From assembly GCA_001557505.1 (NCBI GenBank), contig LSAX01000003.1, forward strand, positions 744,001-808,000: a DNA stretch of 64,000 bases, read 5' to 3'. A program made the position numbers and the translations under genes. Each line of letters starts with the position of its first letter. Position 1 is the first letter of the stretch. The notes under the pieces were generated by a model. The model was not told the DNA's origin and did not search any database. It saw only the letters and a program-made list of their open reading frames with translations. Shown here piece after piece: positions 34,898 to 45,700 of the stretch. This stretch comes from Reticulascus tulasneorum. Lineage: Eukaryota > Ascomycota > Sordariomycetes > Glomerellales > Reticulascaceae.

Positions 34898-35765
34898 CAG
34901 CCAGACCTAGAGCAGCCCCGGATGTTTGAAACGTATGTACTATAGCAGGATTCGACAAAGGTAGATATCGCGGACCTGTGTCAGGCTAGACATTATGAAT
35001 TAACCAACATGCTCAAGAATCGATTCATGTCAAGAAGAGCTGAAATTGAAGGTCTCGGCTTTTCGCGGCGTGTCTAGGGGGCGGTGGGAAGGAAAAACGC
35101 GATTCAGGATAAAAACGTCCACTGGAGCTTTCCAACAAAGGTGGCCTGAAGAGTCTAGATTATAGGTAGGCTGCAACTTTATCGGTTGGGCAAGTTATAC
35201 GACCGCCGCGTCGAAGTCCGCAATGGCTAGGAGCAGCTATTGCTTCGCAATGTTTGATATACTGTCTATGCAGCAAGGCGAATCGAGTTGGTTACGGCAC
35301 ATACCAGTGTCACGACGACATCCCCACAAGTCATCATAGGACGTGCTTCAGATTCCATCCCGTTGGCTCGTCTCAAAATTGCCATGGTCAGTTGGAAGGG
35401 CTGGTCCGTACCTTTGCCCTGTTGGTGGGGTACGTACTGTACCTGATTTACCCCAGTGAGTGTGTTAGTAGTGAGCGACAGTGAGCCTGGCCCCCCGTCA
35501 AGGTATCACATCCCTCTGTGGCCCCACCCCTTGCCCCCCTGCCCTCGCCTGACATAAGGCTTCAATCCGACCCTTGCAATCTTGCATGATTGACGCCTCT
35601 TCATTCGACATCATTCATCATCGCTCCCACCTGCCATTTTGCTGCCAACCTAGATTTCTGGCCACTTTCCAACCTAACACGTACCTTTGCAACCACACGA
35701 ACCGGAACCTCCCCGAAATGCCATCCTGATTTACTGTGTCCGCTGAATCACATTCGTTTCGAATC

Positions 35766-35858
35766 ATGACGCTTGCTTATGCCCTTGGCCAAAGATGGAC
35801 TTCGAGGCTTCTCTCCCTCTCGAGCGCTCCTTCTCGCAGCAGAGCAGCACCTCGGTGA
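35766..35858 (+). promoter_or_regulatory. Overlapping upstream ORF of the TBC gene
   Basis: An ATG 29 nt before the main start opens a 30-codon frame in another register that ends at TGA 35856-35858, past the main ATG. If the transcript begins upstream of it, scanning ribosomes would be diverted, lowering translation. Confidence 0.4.
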
Positions 35859-38800
35859 GGAGCCACAGATCAGCCACGGTACGGGCCCGAAACAGGAAGC
35901 TGGCCTCGCAGCCTTCGAGCTCTGCTAGTTCTATTGCTGATGCCTCCGATAAATCGCTTACGTCCTTTCCTTCCTTCTCGCCCGAATCTCCTCGTGCGAA
36001 ACGTTTCTTCTCCCAGGATGCCGATAGCGACGGTGCCAAAAGGACACCAGATACCCCCGTCGGCGGAACCTCCCGGCTGTATAGCCTCACTGGGTCCTCG
36101 GCGCAACAGTCTGCTCGGAGCGCTCTGTTTGAGGATTCCCCCATTTCGACCCAGAAGATACCCGGCGCCCTGCACCATGCCGATGATGAGCACATCGAGA
36201 GGCTGATTGCCAGGCATGGCGCCGTGGGGTTGGTCAGGCAGGTCGCCACCGACCTCGCCCAGCGAGACGCCCAGATTGCCATGCTGAGGAGGAGAACCGA
36301 CGAGAGGGAACGCGCTCTGAGAAAAATCATACGGGAATGTGGACTATCTAACCTGGATCTCGAGACCAGGCTGAGGGCTGTCGAGAGTGAGGCAAGATCG
36401 AGCAGGCCGGCAAATCATCGAGCCGAGAGCGGCCTCTCGGATCTCATGAGCGATGCCATGCAGGATACCGTCGTGTACAATGTGTTCGGCCACACCGATG
36501 CCAATGACGCCACAATTAGAGCCAGCAGCCTCTCCCTCACGTCCAATCCGGACAGGGGCACGATGAGAGGGTGGAAGGACTACCTCTGGGGTGGCGGTCC
36601 AAGCAAGAAGAGCAGTGGCACCAGCAGCGTCAACGGCGACGAGGCGCAGCCTGCAACTGTCATCAGAGCACCTGCTGCGACCGAGCGACGGCCTGGATTG
36701 CAGGACGATCTATTCAACCCGCCACCAGCAAACGGTTCCATCCGAAGTTCAAGCAGGGCATCCAGTATCAGCTCCGGGCCACCACCGGGAGCCCGAAAAG
36801 CCTCCACGTCAGTTGCTGCAAGCTTGATGAGGCTCGTTGCTGGTGGGGCAATGGCAACCACCCGCGAAGAGGTTGTGAACCGGGGCAGAGCTAACAGCGC
36901 CACGCAGCCCGGGTCCTCTGTTCGCGTTCCGTCCACGGCAAGTGCGAGAACTACACAGTCAAACCGGGCAGTCTCAACGCAAGGAGGACCCAAAGCACTC
37001 ATGGCTATGCGTCGCGCTGCTCCTGTCCCGGCTCCCATCGCCGCTACTGCCAGGACCCAACCCCAAGAGAGATGGGACACGATGGTTGGGAGTCCGCCGA
37101 GTAGCGCCGCCGCCCAACAAGAGAGTTATGGCCCGGTTGAGATGGATACCATTTTGCCACCAGAGATCCAACCGCCAACTCTAACACATATCTACAACAA
37201 CTACGCCAACAGTGAGTACCTGACCGATCGGTTCGGATTCATCTACGATCAACGAAGGAAGAAGAGACAGCGCGAAGCCGCGCAGATGACCCGACGGCAT
37301 GTCAAAAATGGGAGTCGGGTGGAGATGTTGACAAATGGCCGCTCGGGCTTGTCTCCGGTCATGATCGATGACGCGTCGAGCGTGATTGGAAGTGAAGGCC
37401 GACCTGGAAGCCCATCATCCGCCGAGGAACGTGCTGATGAGAGCCGCCCGAAGAAGTGGCAGGACTACCTCAAGATAGCGACTTTCCCTACCGAGCTTCT
37501 GTCTCACACGCCAGCTCTGAGTGCTCCATCTCTCGAAGTTATGGAAGGGAACGAGTTAAAGTCTCCTGGGCTCATCACCTCTGATGAGCGTGGCTTTGTG
37601 CCCTCGGCAACTACGACAATCGCCGCCGTGGACAACGAAACGGCTGCACCCGCTGATAACGACCCGTCTGCGGCAACGCTGATCAAAGAGGATGGCGAGC
37701 CGGTAAAACTACTTCTCCAGCATATGAGTGAGCTCCATGACTCGCTGCAGAGAGAAAAGACAGTGCGTTGGAACGACTTTCTCCGCAAAGTACGCGCGGA
37801 GAGACGGCGCGAAGGCGAAGCGGCGGCAGCGGCTGCTGCTGCTGTTGCTGAAGCCAGGTTTGAGCGGCCCGCTGTCATTCTTCCTGAAGCTACGATGGCG
37901 GATGGAGAGATGATCGGCATTACGGGACTCGGGAACAAGGGCAAGGTCGGCCGGGCGAAGTGGAACGAGTTCAAGAATCTGGTGCTTGGGGGGATTCCGG
38001 TAGCCCAGCGTCCCAAGATTTGGTTCGAATGTTCAGGGGCCGCGACTCTTAAGGTTCCCGGCTACTACGATGATCTCGTCGGTCAGCCCACGGAAGACGA
38101 CGATCCGTCGGTTGTCATTCAGATCAAGGCGGACATCCACCGTACGCTAACCGACAACATTTTCTTCCGCAAAGGCCCTGGCGTAACGAAGCTGAATGAG
38201 GTTCTCCTAGCCTACTCCCGCCGTAATGCAGACGTCGGATATTGCCAAGGCATGAACCTTATCACCGCCAATCTACTACTTATCATGCCGTCGGCCGAGG
38301 ACGCATTCTGGATCCTTGCTACTATTATTGAGAACATTCTCCCGCCGGGCTATTACGATCACACACTGCTATCCTCGCGCGCAGACCAGCAAGTCTTGCG
38401 CCGCTACGTTGCAGATGTCTTGCCAAAATTATCACAGCATCTTGATGATCTGAACGTCGAGCTGGAGACTCTGACATTCCAATGGTTCCTCAGTGTCTTC
38501 ACCGATTGTCTCTGTGCCGAGGCCCTCTTTCGCATCTGGGACGTGGTCCTCTGCACGAACGACGGAAGCACCTTCCTCTTCCAAGTTGCCCTGGCCTTGC
38601 TGAAGCTCAATGAGCCGCAGCTATTACAGTGTTCCACCGCGGCTACAGTTTACACCTACATCAATCACCAGATGACGAATCACGCCATCAGCATTGACAA
38701 CATGATCAAGGCGTCGGACGCTCTGCGCAAGGTTGTGAAGCGCGAGGATGTAGAGTCGCGGCGGGGCGAGGCGATCCAGATGGAGAAGGATATCACCAGG

Positions 38801-38917
38801 CAGAGAGAGGAGATAAATGCAGCGAAGAAGGCAGGGAGGAGCAGTGCTAGCAGTGGGGAAGTGCGGTTGGACGTGAGGGATCCGATGCCTATGGATCAAG
38901 AGGCGCAGCAAGCATAG
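35795..38917 (+). CDS. TBC-domain Rab GTPase-activating protein
   Basis: Single exon, 1,040 residues. The first 700 residues are Ser/Pro/Arg/Ala-rich and probably disordered, except a short helical segment near 145-195 and a basic helix near 470-500. A Glu-then-poly-Ala helix (about residues 676-690) comes from a GCT/GCG repeat. The TBC domain covers about 715-1000. It has the catalytic arginine finger in IKADIHRT (Arg783) and the glutamine finger in GYCQGMN (Gln818), so it should accelerate GTP hydrolysis by a Rab GTPase in membrane traffic. Which Rab is not readable from sequence. It converges with the enoyl-CoA hydratase/isomerase gene (270 bp between stops). Confidence 0.93.
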   Translation: MDFEASLPLERSFSQQSSTSVRSHRSATVRARNRKLASQPSSSASSIADASDKSLTSFPSFSPESPRAKRFFSQDADSDGAKRTPDTPVGGTSRLYSLTGSSAQQSARSALFEDSPISTQKIPGALHHADDEHIERLIARHGAVGLVRQVATDLAQRDAQIAMLRRRTDERERALRKIIRECGLSNLDLETRLRAVESEARSSRPANHRAESGLSDLMSDAMQDTVVYNVFGHTDANDATIRASSLSLTSNPDRGTMRGWKDYLWGGGPSKKSSGTSSVNGDEAQPATVIRAPAATERRPGLQDDLFNPPPANGSIRSSSRASSISSGPPPGARKASTSVAASLMRLVAGGAMATTREEVVNRGRANSATQPGSSVRVPSTASARTTQSNRAVSTQGGPKALMAMRRAAPVPAPIAATARTQPQERWDTMVGSPPSSAAAQQESYGPVEMDTILPPEIQPPTLTHIYNNYANSEYLTDRFGFIYDQRRKKRQREAAQMTRRHVKNGSRVEMLTNGRSGLSPVMIDDASSVIGSEGRPGSPSSAEERADESRPKKWQDYLKIATFPTELLSHTPALSAPSLEVMEGNELKSPGLITSDERGFVPSATTTIAAVDNETAAPADNDPSAATLIKEDGEPVKLLLQHMSELHDSLQREKTVRWNDFLRKVRAERRREGEAAAAAAAAVAEARFERPAVILPEATMADGEMIGITGLGNKGKVGRAKWNEFKNLVLGGIPVAQRPKIWFECSGAATLKVPGYYDDLVGQPTEDDDPSVVIQIKADIHRTLTDNIFFRKGPGVTKLNEVLLAYSRRNADVGYCQGMNLITANLLLIMPSAEDAFWILATIIENILPPGYYDHTLLSSRADQQVLRRYVADVLPKLSQHLDDLNVELETLTFQWFLSVFTDCLCAEALFRIWDVVLCTNDGSTFLFQVALALLKLNEPQLLQCSTAATVYTYINHQMTNHAISIDNMIKASDALRKVVKREDVESRRGEAIQMEKDITRQREEINAAKKAGRSSASSGEVRLDVRDPMPMDQEAQQA

Positions 38918-39187
38918 CGGGCTTGGATACAGTTGCAAGTGTCGGACTGATGGAGGGGACGAAAAGCGACGAGATATAGAACGCCCCGTGAAAGGCGTGT
39001 GTGCATGTTTCGGTGTTTGATCGGAGTCCATGATACCCCCTTTTCAGATTGGGAGCCAAGTCAGAATAGCGTCCTTTTGTCTTAATCAAGCTTTTGATTG
39101 TAAGAGCTGCCATGTTGGCGTTTCGGCCCCTCGTAATCTCACATTTAATGTCCATGATGTACAGCCAACCCATCTTTAGAAGGGGTC

Positions 39188-40232
39188 TCACAACTTTGCC
39201 TTGCCACTTGCCTTCCACCCCTCTACAAACTTCTTGCCTACTTCGATCCGCTCATCCTCCTTCTGCATCATGCTGTCCCACCTCTTCTCCTCAGCCTCAA
39301 ACTTATCAGCATCCAGTAAAGCGATACTCTCCTTCCACATCTCCAGCTTCATGACGCCATACACACCCGTCTTGCCCTTCTTGATTAGCTCACGATCCCG
39401 CACGAGCTTCAGCACCTCGTCCAGCCCGCCCAGCCCGTCGACGATGCCAGCTTCGAGGGCGGCGGGGCCAGTGAAGCGCCGGGCTTCAAGGACAAGGTGG
39501 CGATATGTTTGCGCGGAGAGCTTCTGGCGGAAGATGGATGACATGGGCGGCTTAAGGGGCGCGCCGAAGTCGAGCTCATTGAGGCAGAGAAAGCCTTTTT
39601 GGGGGTTGGCGATGCGGTAGTCATGGTGGGTGGCAGTCATGAGGCCGCCCGCGAAGGCGTGGCCGTTTAGTAGGGCTATTGTTGGCATGGGGTAGCTGAT
39701 ATGACATGTTAGGTGTTTGTTCAAGGGGAGTACGTAGACATGTCTCATTTCATCCTAGCTCATCTCATCCCATTCCTTGTTCCACATGCGCCGTGTCGTG
39801 TGCGAGGAAATGATGTTGATGGTTCACAATACAATGAGATGAGAGAAAAGGAAGGATTCTCGGATCTACAGGCCAAAGCCATCTGGGACGTCGCAATGAT
39901 GGTACTTACGTCAAAAATCGCCTCCACATTGCATATAGGGAATTAGGCCAATACCCCGGGGTGGAGGTGGCATGGTCGAGATCCAGGCCATTGGAGTAAA
40001 ACTTGGGGATCGCGCTCGTAGTGACGACGACGCCCGGCGGGTAGCCGAACTCGATAATATCCAGGGCGGCCAGCATCGCTTTGCAGAATTCGGTGGTGAG
40101 GCGGTTATCTGACGGCGAGTTGAAGACGAGGAGGTAGACGTTTGTGTCGGGCTCGGAGCAGACGATGGAACCGCCTGGGTACGACCCGCATTTTGCGATC
40201 GGGACAGTGAAAAGGGGCGTCGGGGCGGACAT
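39188..40232 (-). CDS. Peroxisomal enoyl-CoA hydratase/isomerase (crotonase family)
   Basis: Minus-strand exons 40232-39910 and 39695-39188 with a long 214-nt intron give about 276 residues. The crotonase oxyanion-hole segments are visible: SNGLDLDHA in exon 1 and ALLNGHAFAGG in exon 2, followed by DYRIANPQKGFLCLNELDFG. This pattern fits the Eci1/Dci1-like Delta3,Delta2-enoyl-CoA isomerase group better than short-chain mitochondrial hydratases. The C-terminus ends in Ala-Lys-Leu, a good PTS1 signal, so import into peroxisomes and a role in beta-oxidation of unsaturated fatty acids are likely. Family is clear; isomerase versus hydratase activity is inferred. Confidence 0.88.
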
Positions 40233-40759
40233 CTTGAATCTCAGGGTTTGGATGGTGGAGATGAATAAGGTAAGAGAGGCTGTTTAGGTGTTTTGTCATG
40301 TAGGTATGAAGTTCACGGTTGAGGTCGGCCGGTTCGAGAGTAAGCAAGAAGCCTCGGCAACTTTGATCATGAGATGAGCTTCAAACTCGCCGAACGAGTA
40401 CCGAGGGGCATGTTTTTTGTCTTAAGTCAATTGGAGACAAGATGCAAGCTACCAAAAAGCCGATTTAATATCAAGCCAGCTCACACCTTGATCATGAGCA
40501 CATTCATGTTGCTCATTCATGGTCTCTTTCGCATTCAACTCTGGGGTCGCTGTCTGTCACATGCATGTAAGTGAAGCGCATATAGGTACTAGGTAGCTCA
40601 GCCGTGTGAATGGGACGCCCGAACGTCATGAATAATTACGTAATCATTGCAGCTTTAGGGCTGACCAATCGGGGGGCCTTTGAAGCTACCCCAGTTTCTT
40701 TGTCAGTTTCAGAGCTCTAACTTCCTTTAAGCAAGAATAAAAAAAAGCACCGGTAAGTT
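40233..40759. promoter_or_regulatory. Divergent promoter region of the isomerase and ALG2 genes
   Basis: 527 bp separate two oppositely directed start codons. A GTAAGT word lies 7 bp before the ALG2 ATG. No other structured site was recognised. Confidence 0.5.
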
Positions 40760-42287
40760 ATGGACGAGCAAGACGGAGATCAGAAGACGGTGGTGTTCTT
40801 TCACCCAGACCTGGGCATCGGCGGTGCCGAGAGGTTGGTTGTGGACGCTGCAGTTGGCCTGCAGAATCGTGGCCACAAGGTGGTCATTTTCACCAGCCAC
40901 TGCGACCCGAAGCACTGCTTCGAGGAGGCTCGTGATGGTATGGCCCACCTATTCCGAGTCATTGGGAAAGCTCTGTGAAAAGACGCTGACATCTTGCAGG
41001 AACTCTCGATGTCCGTGTGCGAGGAGACTGGCTGGTCCCGCCATCAGTGTTCTCTCGCTTGACCATTCTCTGTGCGATCCTTCGACAAATCCACCTCATC
41101 CTCCAGATCTACCTCACCTCCGAGCTCCAAAACCTGAAGCCCAGCTCCTTTTTCGTCGACCAGCTCAGCGCCGGCCTCCCTCTGCTCCAATATCTGTACC
41201 CGAAAGCGCCGATCCTCTTCTACTGCCACTACCCCGACCTGCTCCTCGCCCACGGCCGGCAGCGGCTATGGAAGCGCCTGTACCGCATCCCGTTCGACCG
41301 ACTCGAGGAGTGGAGCATGGGCTTCGCGCACGCCATTGCGGTGAACTCCGAGTTTACCAAGGGCGTCGTGGAGAGGACGTGGCCCTCGCTTGGCCGGAAG
41401 ACGGACTTGCGGGTCGTGTACCCCTGCGTGGATATTTCGGGGAAGGAGCTGAAGATCAAAGAGGGCGAAGAGGACGTCGTGTGGAAAGATGGGAATATCA
41501 TACTCAGCATCAACCGCTTCGAGAGGAAGAAGGATATTGCGCTGGCCATTAAAGCATTCGCGGCCCTGCCCGCAAACAAGAGGAAGGGGGTGCGACTAGT
41601 CATCGCAGGTGCGTGCACTTCATTTCTGTATCGCGCGCACGGCAGCTAATCATGATTGCAGGTGGTTATGATCTGCGATCCGCAGAGAACTACGAGTATC
41701 ACAGAGAACTCGAGGCGCTGGCCAAATACTTCGGGTTACAAACCTTCACGGCCAAGAACATCATCACCGCCATCTCCGCACCCGCCGAGATCCCTGTCCT
41801 CTTTCTCCTTTCCATCCCATCGAGTCTCAAGGCCGCCCTCCTCCGATCCGCCAAGCTCCTCATCTACACCCCTTCGAACGAGCACTTCGGCATCGTTCCC
41901 CTCGAGGCAATGCTCTCCGGCGTACCGGTCCTCGCCGCCAACACGGGCGGCCCTAAAGAGACCGTCGTGGACGGCGTGACGGGCTGGTTGCGGGACCCCG
42001 AGCGCATAGAGGACTGGACTAAAGTCATAGATACGGTGCTCAACGGCCTGAGCAAAGCCGAGCTGGAGCGCATGGGCAAGGCCGGCGCGAAGAGGGTGAA
42101 GAGTAACTTTGGGCAAGAGAAGATGGCGGAGAGCCTCGAGAGGGTCCAGGATGACATGGAGATGATACGGAGGACGCCACCGCTCCTGAACGCCGTCTTG
42201 AATCTTGTCGGCATTGGCGTTACTTTCATTCTTGGGCTGGTTGTCGCGCGGATGCTTGTTCCCGGCAAGACAAAGGGCAAGTTCTGA
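40760..42287 (+). CDS. alg2: Alpha-1,3/1,6-mannosyltransferase ALG2
   Basis: Three exons (40760-40937, 41000-41608, 41662-42287), introns of 62 and 53 nt, about 470 residues. The N-terminal [17 protein letters not shown] and the middle [11 protein letters not shown] and [10 protein letters not shown] segments are typical ALG2. The GT4 retaining-glycosyltransferase EX7E motif is EHFGIVPLE, with Glu336 and Glu344. A hydrophobic C-terminal helix (about 445-465) fits ER-membrane association. The enzyme adds the second and third mannose to the dolichol-linked oligosaccharide on the cytosolic ER face for N-glycosylation. The gene shares a 527-bp upstream region with the isomerase gene and converges on the Nud1/Cdc11-like gene. 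Confidence 0.95.
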
Positions 42288-42735
42288 TGGCTGTGCTGGT
42301 CACGGCTCGGGATCTGCTAGAAGATGTTGTAGGTTAAAAATGATACCACGAATGTAAGACAAAATGAGTTGTACAGACACCACTCTGACTCCGATGCTCC
42401 CTGCGTGCATTAATGCCTACAGACTCGCGTACAGTGTTGGCGGCATCCACACTCTCACTACACAGAATATGATTCTGCCATTCGCAGGCATCTCAACGCA
42501 TCATATTTCAAGTAGTCCTTCAGTATCCTGCTCTCATTCAGCTGTTCCTGGATCAATGCGTCTACTCATACACTAATTCAATGCCATTATTCCCATCTTC
42601 CTTTTGTTTGCCAACAAATGCAACCAGACCCCGATGCCCTTAAAACAATCACTCATCCCACGTCCGGTACAGTCCTCCAATCCCACAGAAACGCCCTTCC
42701 CCTATCTCAACCGCTTTCTTGCAAGCAATCCGGCC
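42288..42735. other. Convergent 3' region between alg2 and the scaffold gene
   Basis: 448 bp between two stop codons facing each other; it would hold both 3' untranslated regions. No other feature was seen. Confidence 0.6.
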
Positions 42736-45700
42736 TCAGGCGAGGCTGTTTTCTGCCTCCCATTTATCCTCTTCCCCGCCGTTCTGAACCGGAGCAGGCG
42801 GCTCGACAACATCACCGGGAAGTAAACCCTCGCTCACCAATGTCTGCAAGGCATCGTCCCTGGCCAGCAGAAGCTGCTTCTTGACACGCAGTCCGTCCAA
42901 CATCTTCAGTCGCTTGCAGCAGCCCACAAACACAATCTGATACAGCCGGCGCCGAAGCTTTGTAGCGTCATCCAGCCGGCTGGCAAATAAGTCATCTCTC
43001 TCTGGCTCAGCGTCTGGCAGGGTGAACGGATCCACGAAATCGGTTCGATCAGTCGGAACCATGACCTGGACTGGCGGATAAAAGCCTTGGGTGACCGGAT
43101 TGTCCCTCAAATCTAGCTGGCTCAAGTGCGGGAATTCCGTGAGGATTTCTGTCACGGATGTCGCATCAGCGAGGCGGTTCCCCGCCACAAGAAGCTTCTT
43201 CATTCTTGGGATATATCGTATTGGCGAGAGATCGGCGATGGCGTTGAAGTTGAGATTCAGCGACCTCAAGTTCGGCATCAGCTGGCCAAAGCTCTCAGGC
43301 AAGGTTTGAAGACCACAGTTGGCAAGCTCCAGCAGCTGCAAGTTGAGAAAGTCAACCTTTGGCTCGAAGCTGCCAATATAATTTCCGGACAAGAAGAGTT
43401 TTCGGATCTCATACGCTGCCGAGAGGAAGGAGAGGTCAAGCTGCTCACTTCCCCGCTGCTCTCTGAGCGACAAGCTGTCAAGATGCCGTGCCCGCGTAAA
43501 CCCAATGATCTTGCTGATACAGTTCCTGTCGGCGTGAAGAAGACGCAGAGAGGGCAGGCGGCTGACGTCGAGAGACAGAAGGTTGTTGTCACTTAAATCC
43601 AGATACCGCAGATTCTGTAGACCATCGCTCGCCTCCACAGTAAAGCTGCCTAGAGAGTTCCGCTGAAGCTTGAGCGTCTCCAGAGACGAAAGTTGTCCGG
43701 CATTTCGGATGGCCCTAATTTTGTTGCCTCCGAGGTCCAGTTCCGTCAACCGGTGAAGCTTGGTACCTTCGAAGTCAGCCTCTTCAATCAGATTGTCTCT
43801 AGCTCGTAAGGTCAGAAGCCCATCATGGAAATTCAGGCCATCCAGCGAGGTAAGTTGATTATTATCCGCCCGCACACTTCGAAGATGCACCAAGTTCTTC
43901 AAGGCTGATAAGCTCTCGATTTCGTTGTCAGACACGTCGACATACTGAAGGTTTGCGAGATGGTCCCAGGATGTCAATTCTGATAAAAGGTTGTGGGTCA
44001 CCTTCAGTTGCCGGACGGAAGAGGGCACACCATCGAGATGTCCGATGGAGTTGTTCGATGCATCAAGAACAACGAGACGACCGCAGAACTCGTCCAGCAT
44101 GTGAAGGCTGGAGAGCCGCTTATCACTCAAATCAAGATCCGTAAAGTCCTCCCAGTATGGCTCGAACGGCTCCACTTCTGTGAGCTTGTCTACCAAATCT
44201 CGAACCGTCATGGACATAACTCTCTTAGAACCATCGCCAGTCATAAGGTGGCGGTCCTCAACAATGTAGCTGACCTCAAAGCCGAATGATTGCTCAGCAT
44301 TGTTCAGGGTGAATTCAGATAGGGGACTGAGGGACATGTTTCCAACATTCTGGCTGATGATGGCACTAGCATCCCGATGCAGAGCCGCCACAGCTGACTT
44401 CCCTGGAGTGGTGACCACGAAGCTGAGGCTCGTACAGCGGTTCTCGGCGGCGCGATGACTGACAATACTGTGGTCACCGACGATGCTGACTTGCCTGCTC
44501 TCGTTATAAGCGTGCTCTGCGGCACTCTCTTCGTCCTGCTCATCGATGCGGGACACGGGCCGTGGCATGAACGATTCACCCTGTACAGCGAGATGCCTGG
44601 TTGTGCCACGGGAGGTGCTTCGAGCGCGTGGTTGAAGTAGCCTTTTTCGCGCAGATTTCGTCAAGCTTTGATACCGAGCCCGCCTCGTCTGATCTGAATC
44701 GACATGTCTGTCCGACTGCGCCAGCACACTAGCATCATCAGAAAGATTGTCTATGTCTTCCGCCGCGACATCCTGGATTATCGATGCTATCGGTGACGAA
44801 AAGGATATGGTCAAGTTCCGTTTCCGTGAGGCAGAACTAGCGACTCGATCTTCATGGAGACTAATCTCATGTTCAACGTCCTCAGCATATTCCCGTGAAG
44901 GGCTAGTCCCTGCTCTGCTTTCAAGCTTTGTCAATTCGTCCCTAGCCTGAGATGCGAAGTCTCCTGTGACGGCAGCATTGGGCGAGAGAGTCACATATCC
45001 CTTCAGTGACTGCCGCTGAGGCGTCTTTGATGGGCTTGTGGGGCCACGAGCACTCAATCTATTTACGGCATCCATGGCGTCCTGCGCCTCGGCTTCCTTT
45101 TGCGCGGCGATGATTCTTAGATGCTGCATTTCTTTGGTCATATCAACTGACAAGTCAGGAATGCTGCCAAATGGATCGTCTTCGCTGTCCTCGGATGGAA
45201 GTACGCTGTGAGCACGAGGTCGAGCCCCCGAACCTTTCCGCTTGATCCAAATGTTTTGGTGTCGGTCCAGATACATGCTGCCAACCTGATCCGGGATCAG
45301 ATGCGAAACACTCTGTGGAGCGATGGTCTTCCTTGAGTCCGAACCACGAGACGAGTTGGTAGGGATAGAGCGGTTGGTAGAACTGCCGGAAGAATTGGAT
45401 GGGAAATCTACGCCATCCTTACTTAAGTCCTTTTGCTGCATTAGGTTTTGGCTAATCCTAATATTGGGGGGATCACTGATAATGGCGTTTCCCTGAAAGT
45501 CTTCGGAATCGGTGAGATATACTCTGCTCCGGGGGCTCGACTCAAGCTGTCGTTCGATTTCCTGGGCGGCTCGAAGGGCATCCTTTGCCTCAGTCATCGA
45601 GCGAATAGAAGATGTGATTACATCACCCATATCACTAAGTTCCTGGTATTTTCGAAGGTGATCAAGGATTTCGGGATCTTCCTGCCTCGCTGGAAGTCTA

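Larger units (their letters stand above)
33192..35794. other. Long upstream region of the TBC gene, no gene confirmed
   Basis: About 2.6 kb. It holds an isolated TATAAAAG box at 33707, a run of 17 G at 34881-34897, repeated AGGTAGGTAG words near 34338, and a pyrimidine-rich leader before the TBC start. Open frames at 33736-34290 on both strands have no recognisable domain. Confidence 0.45.
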
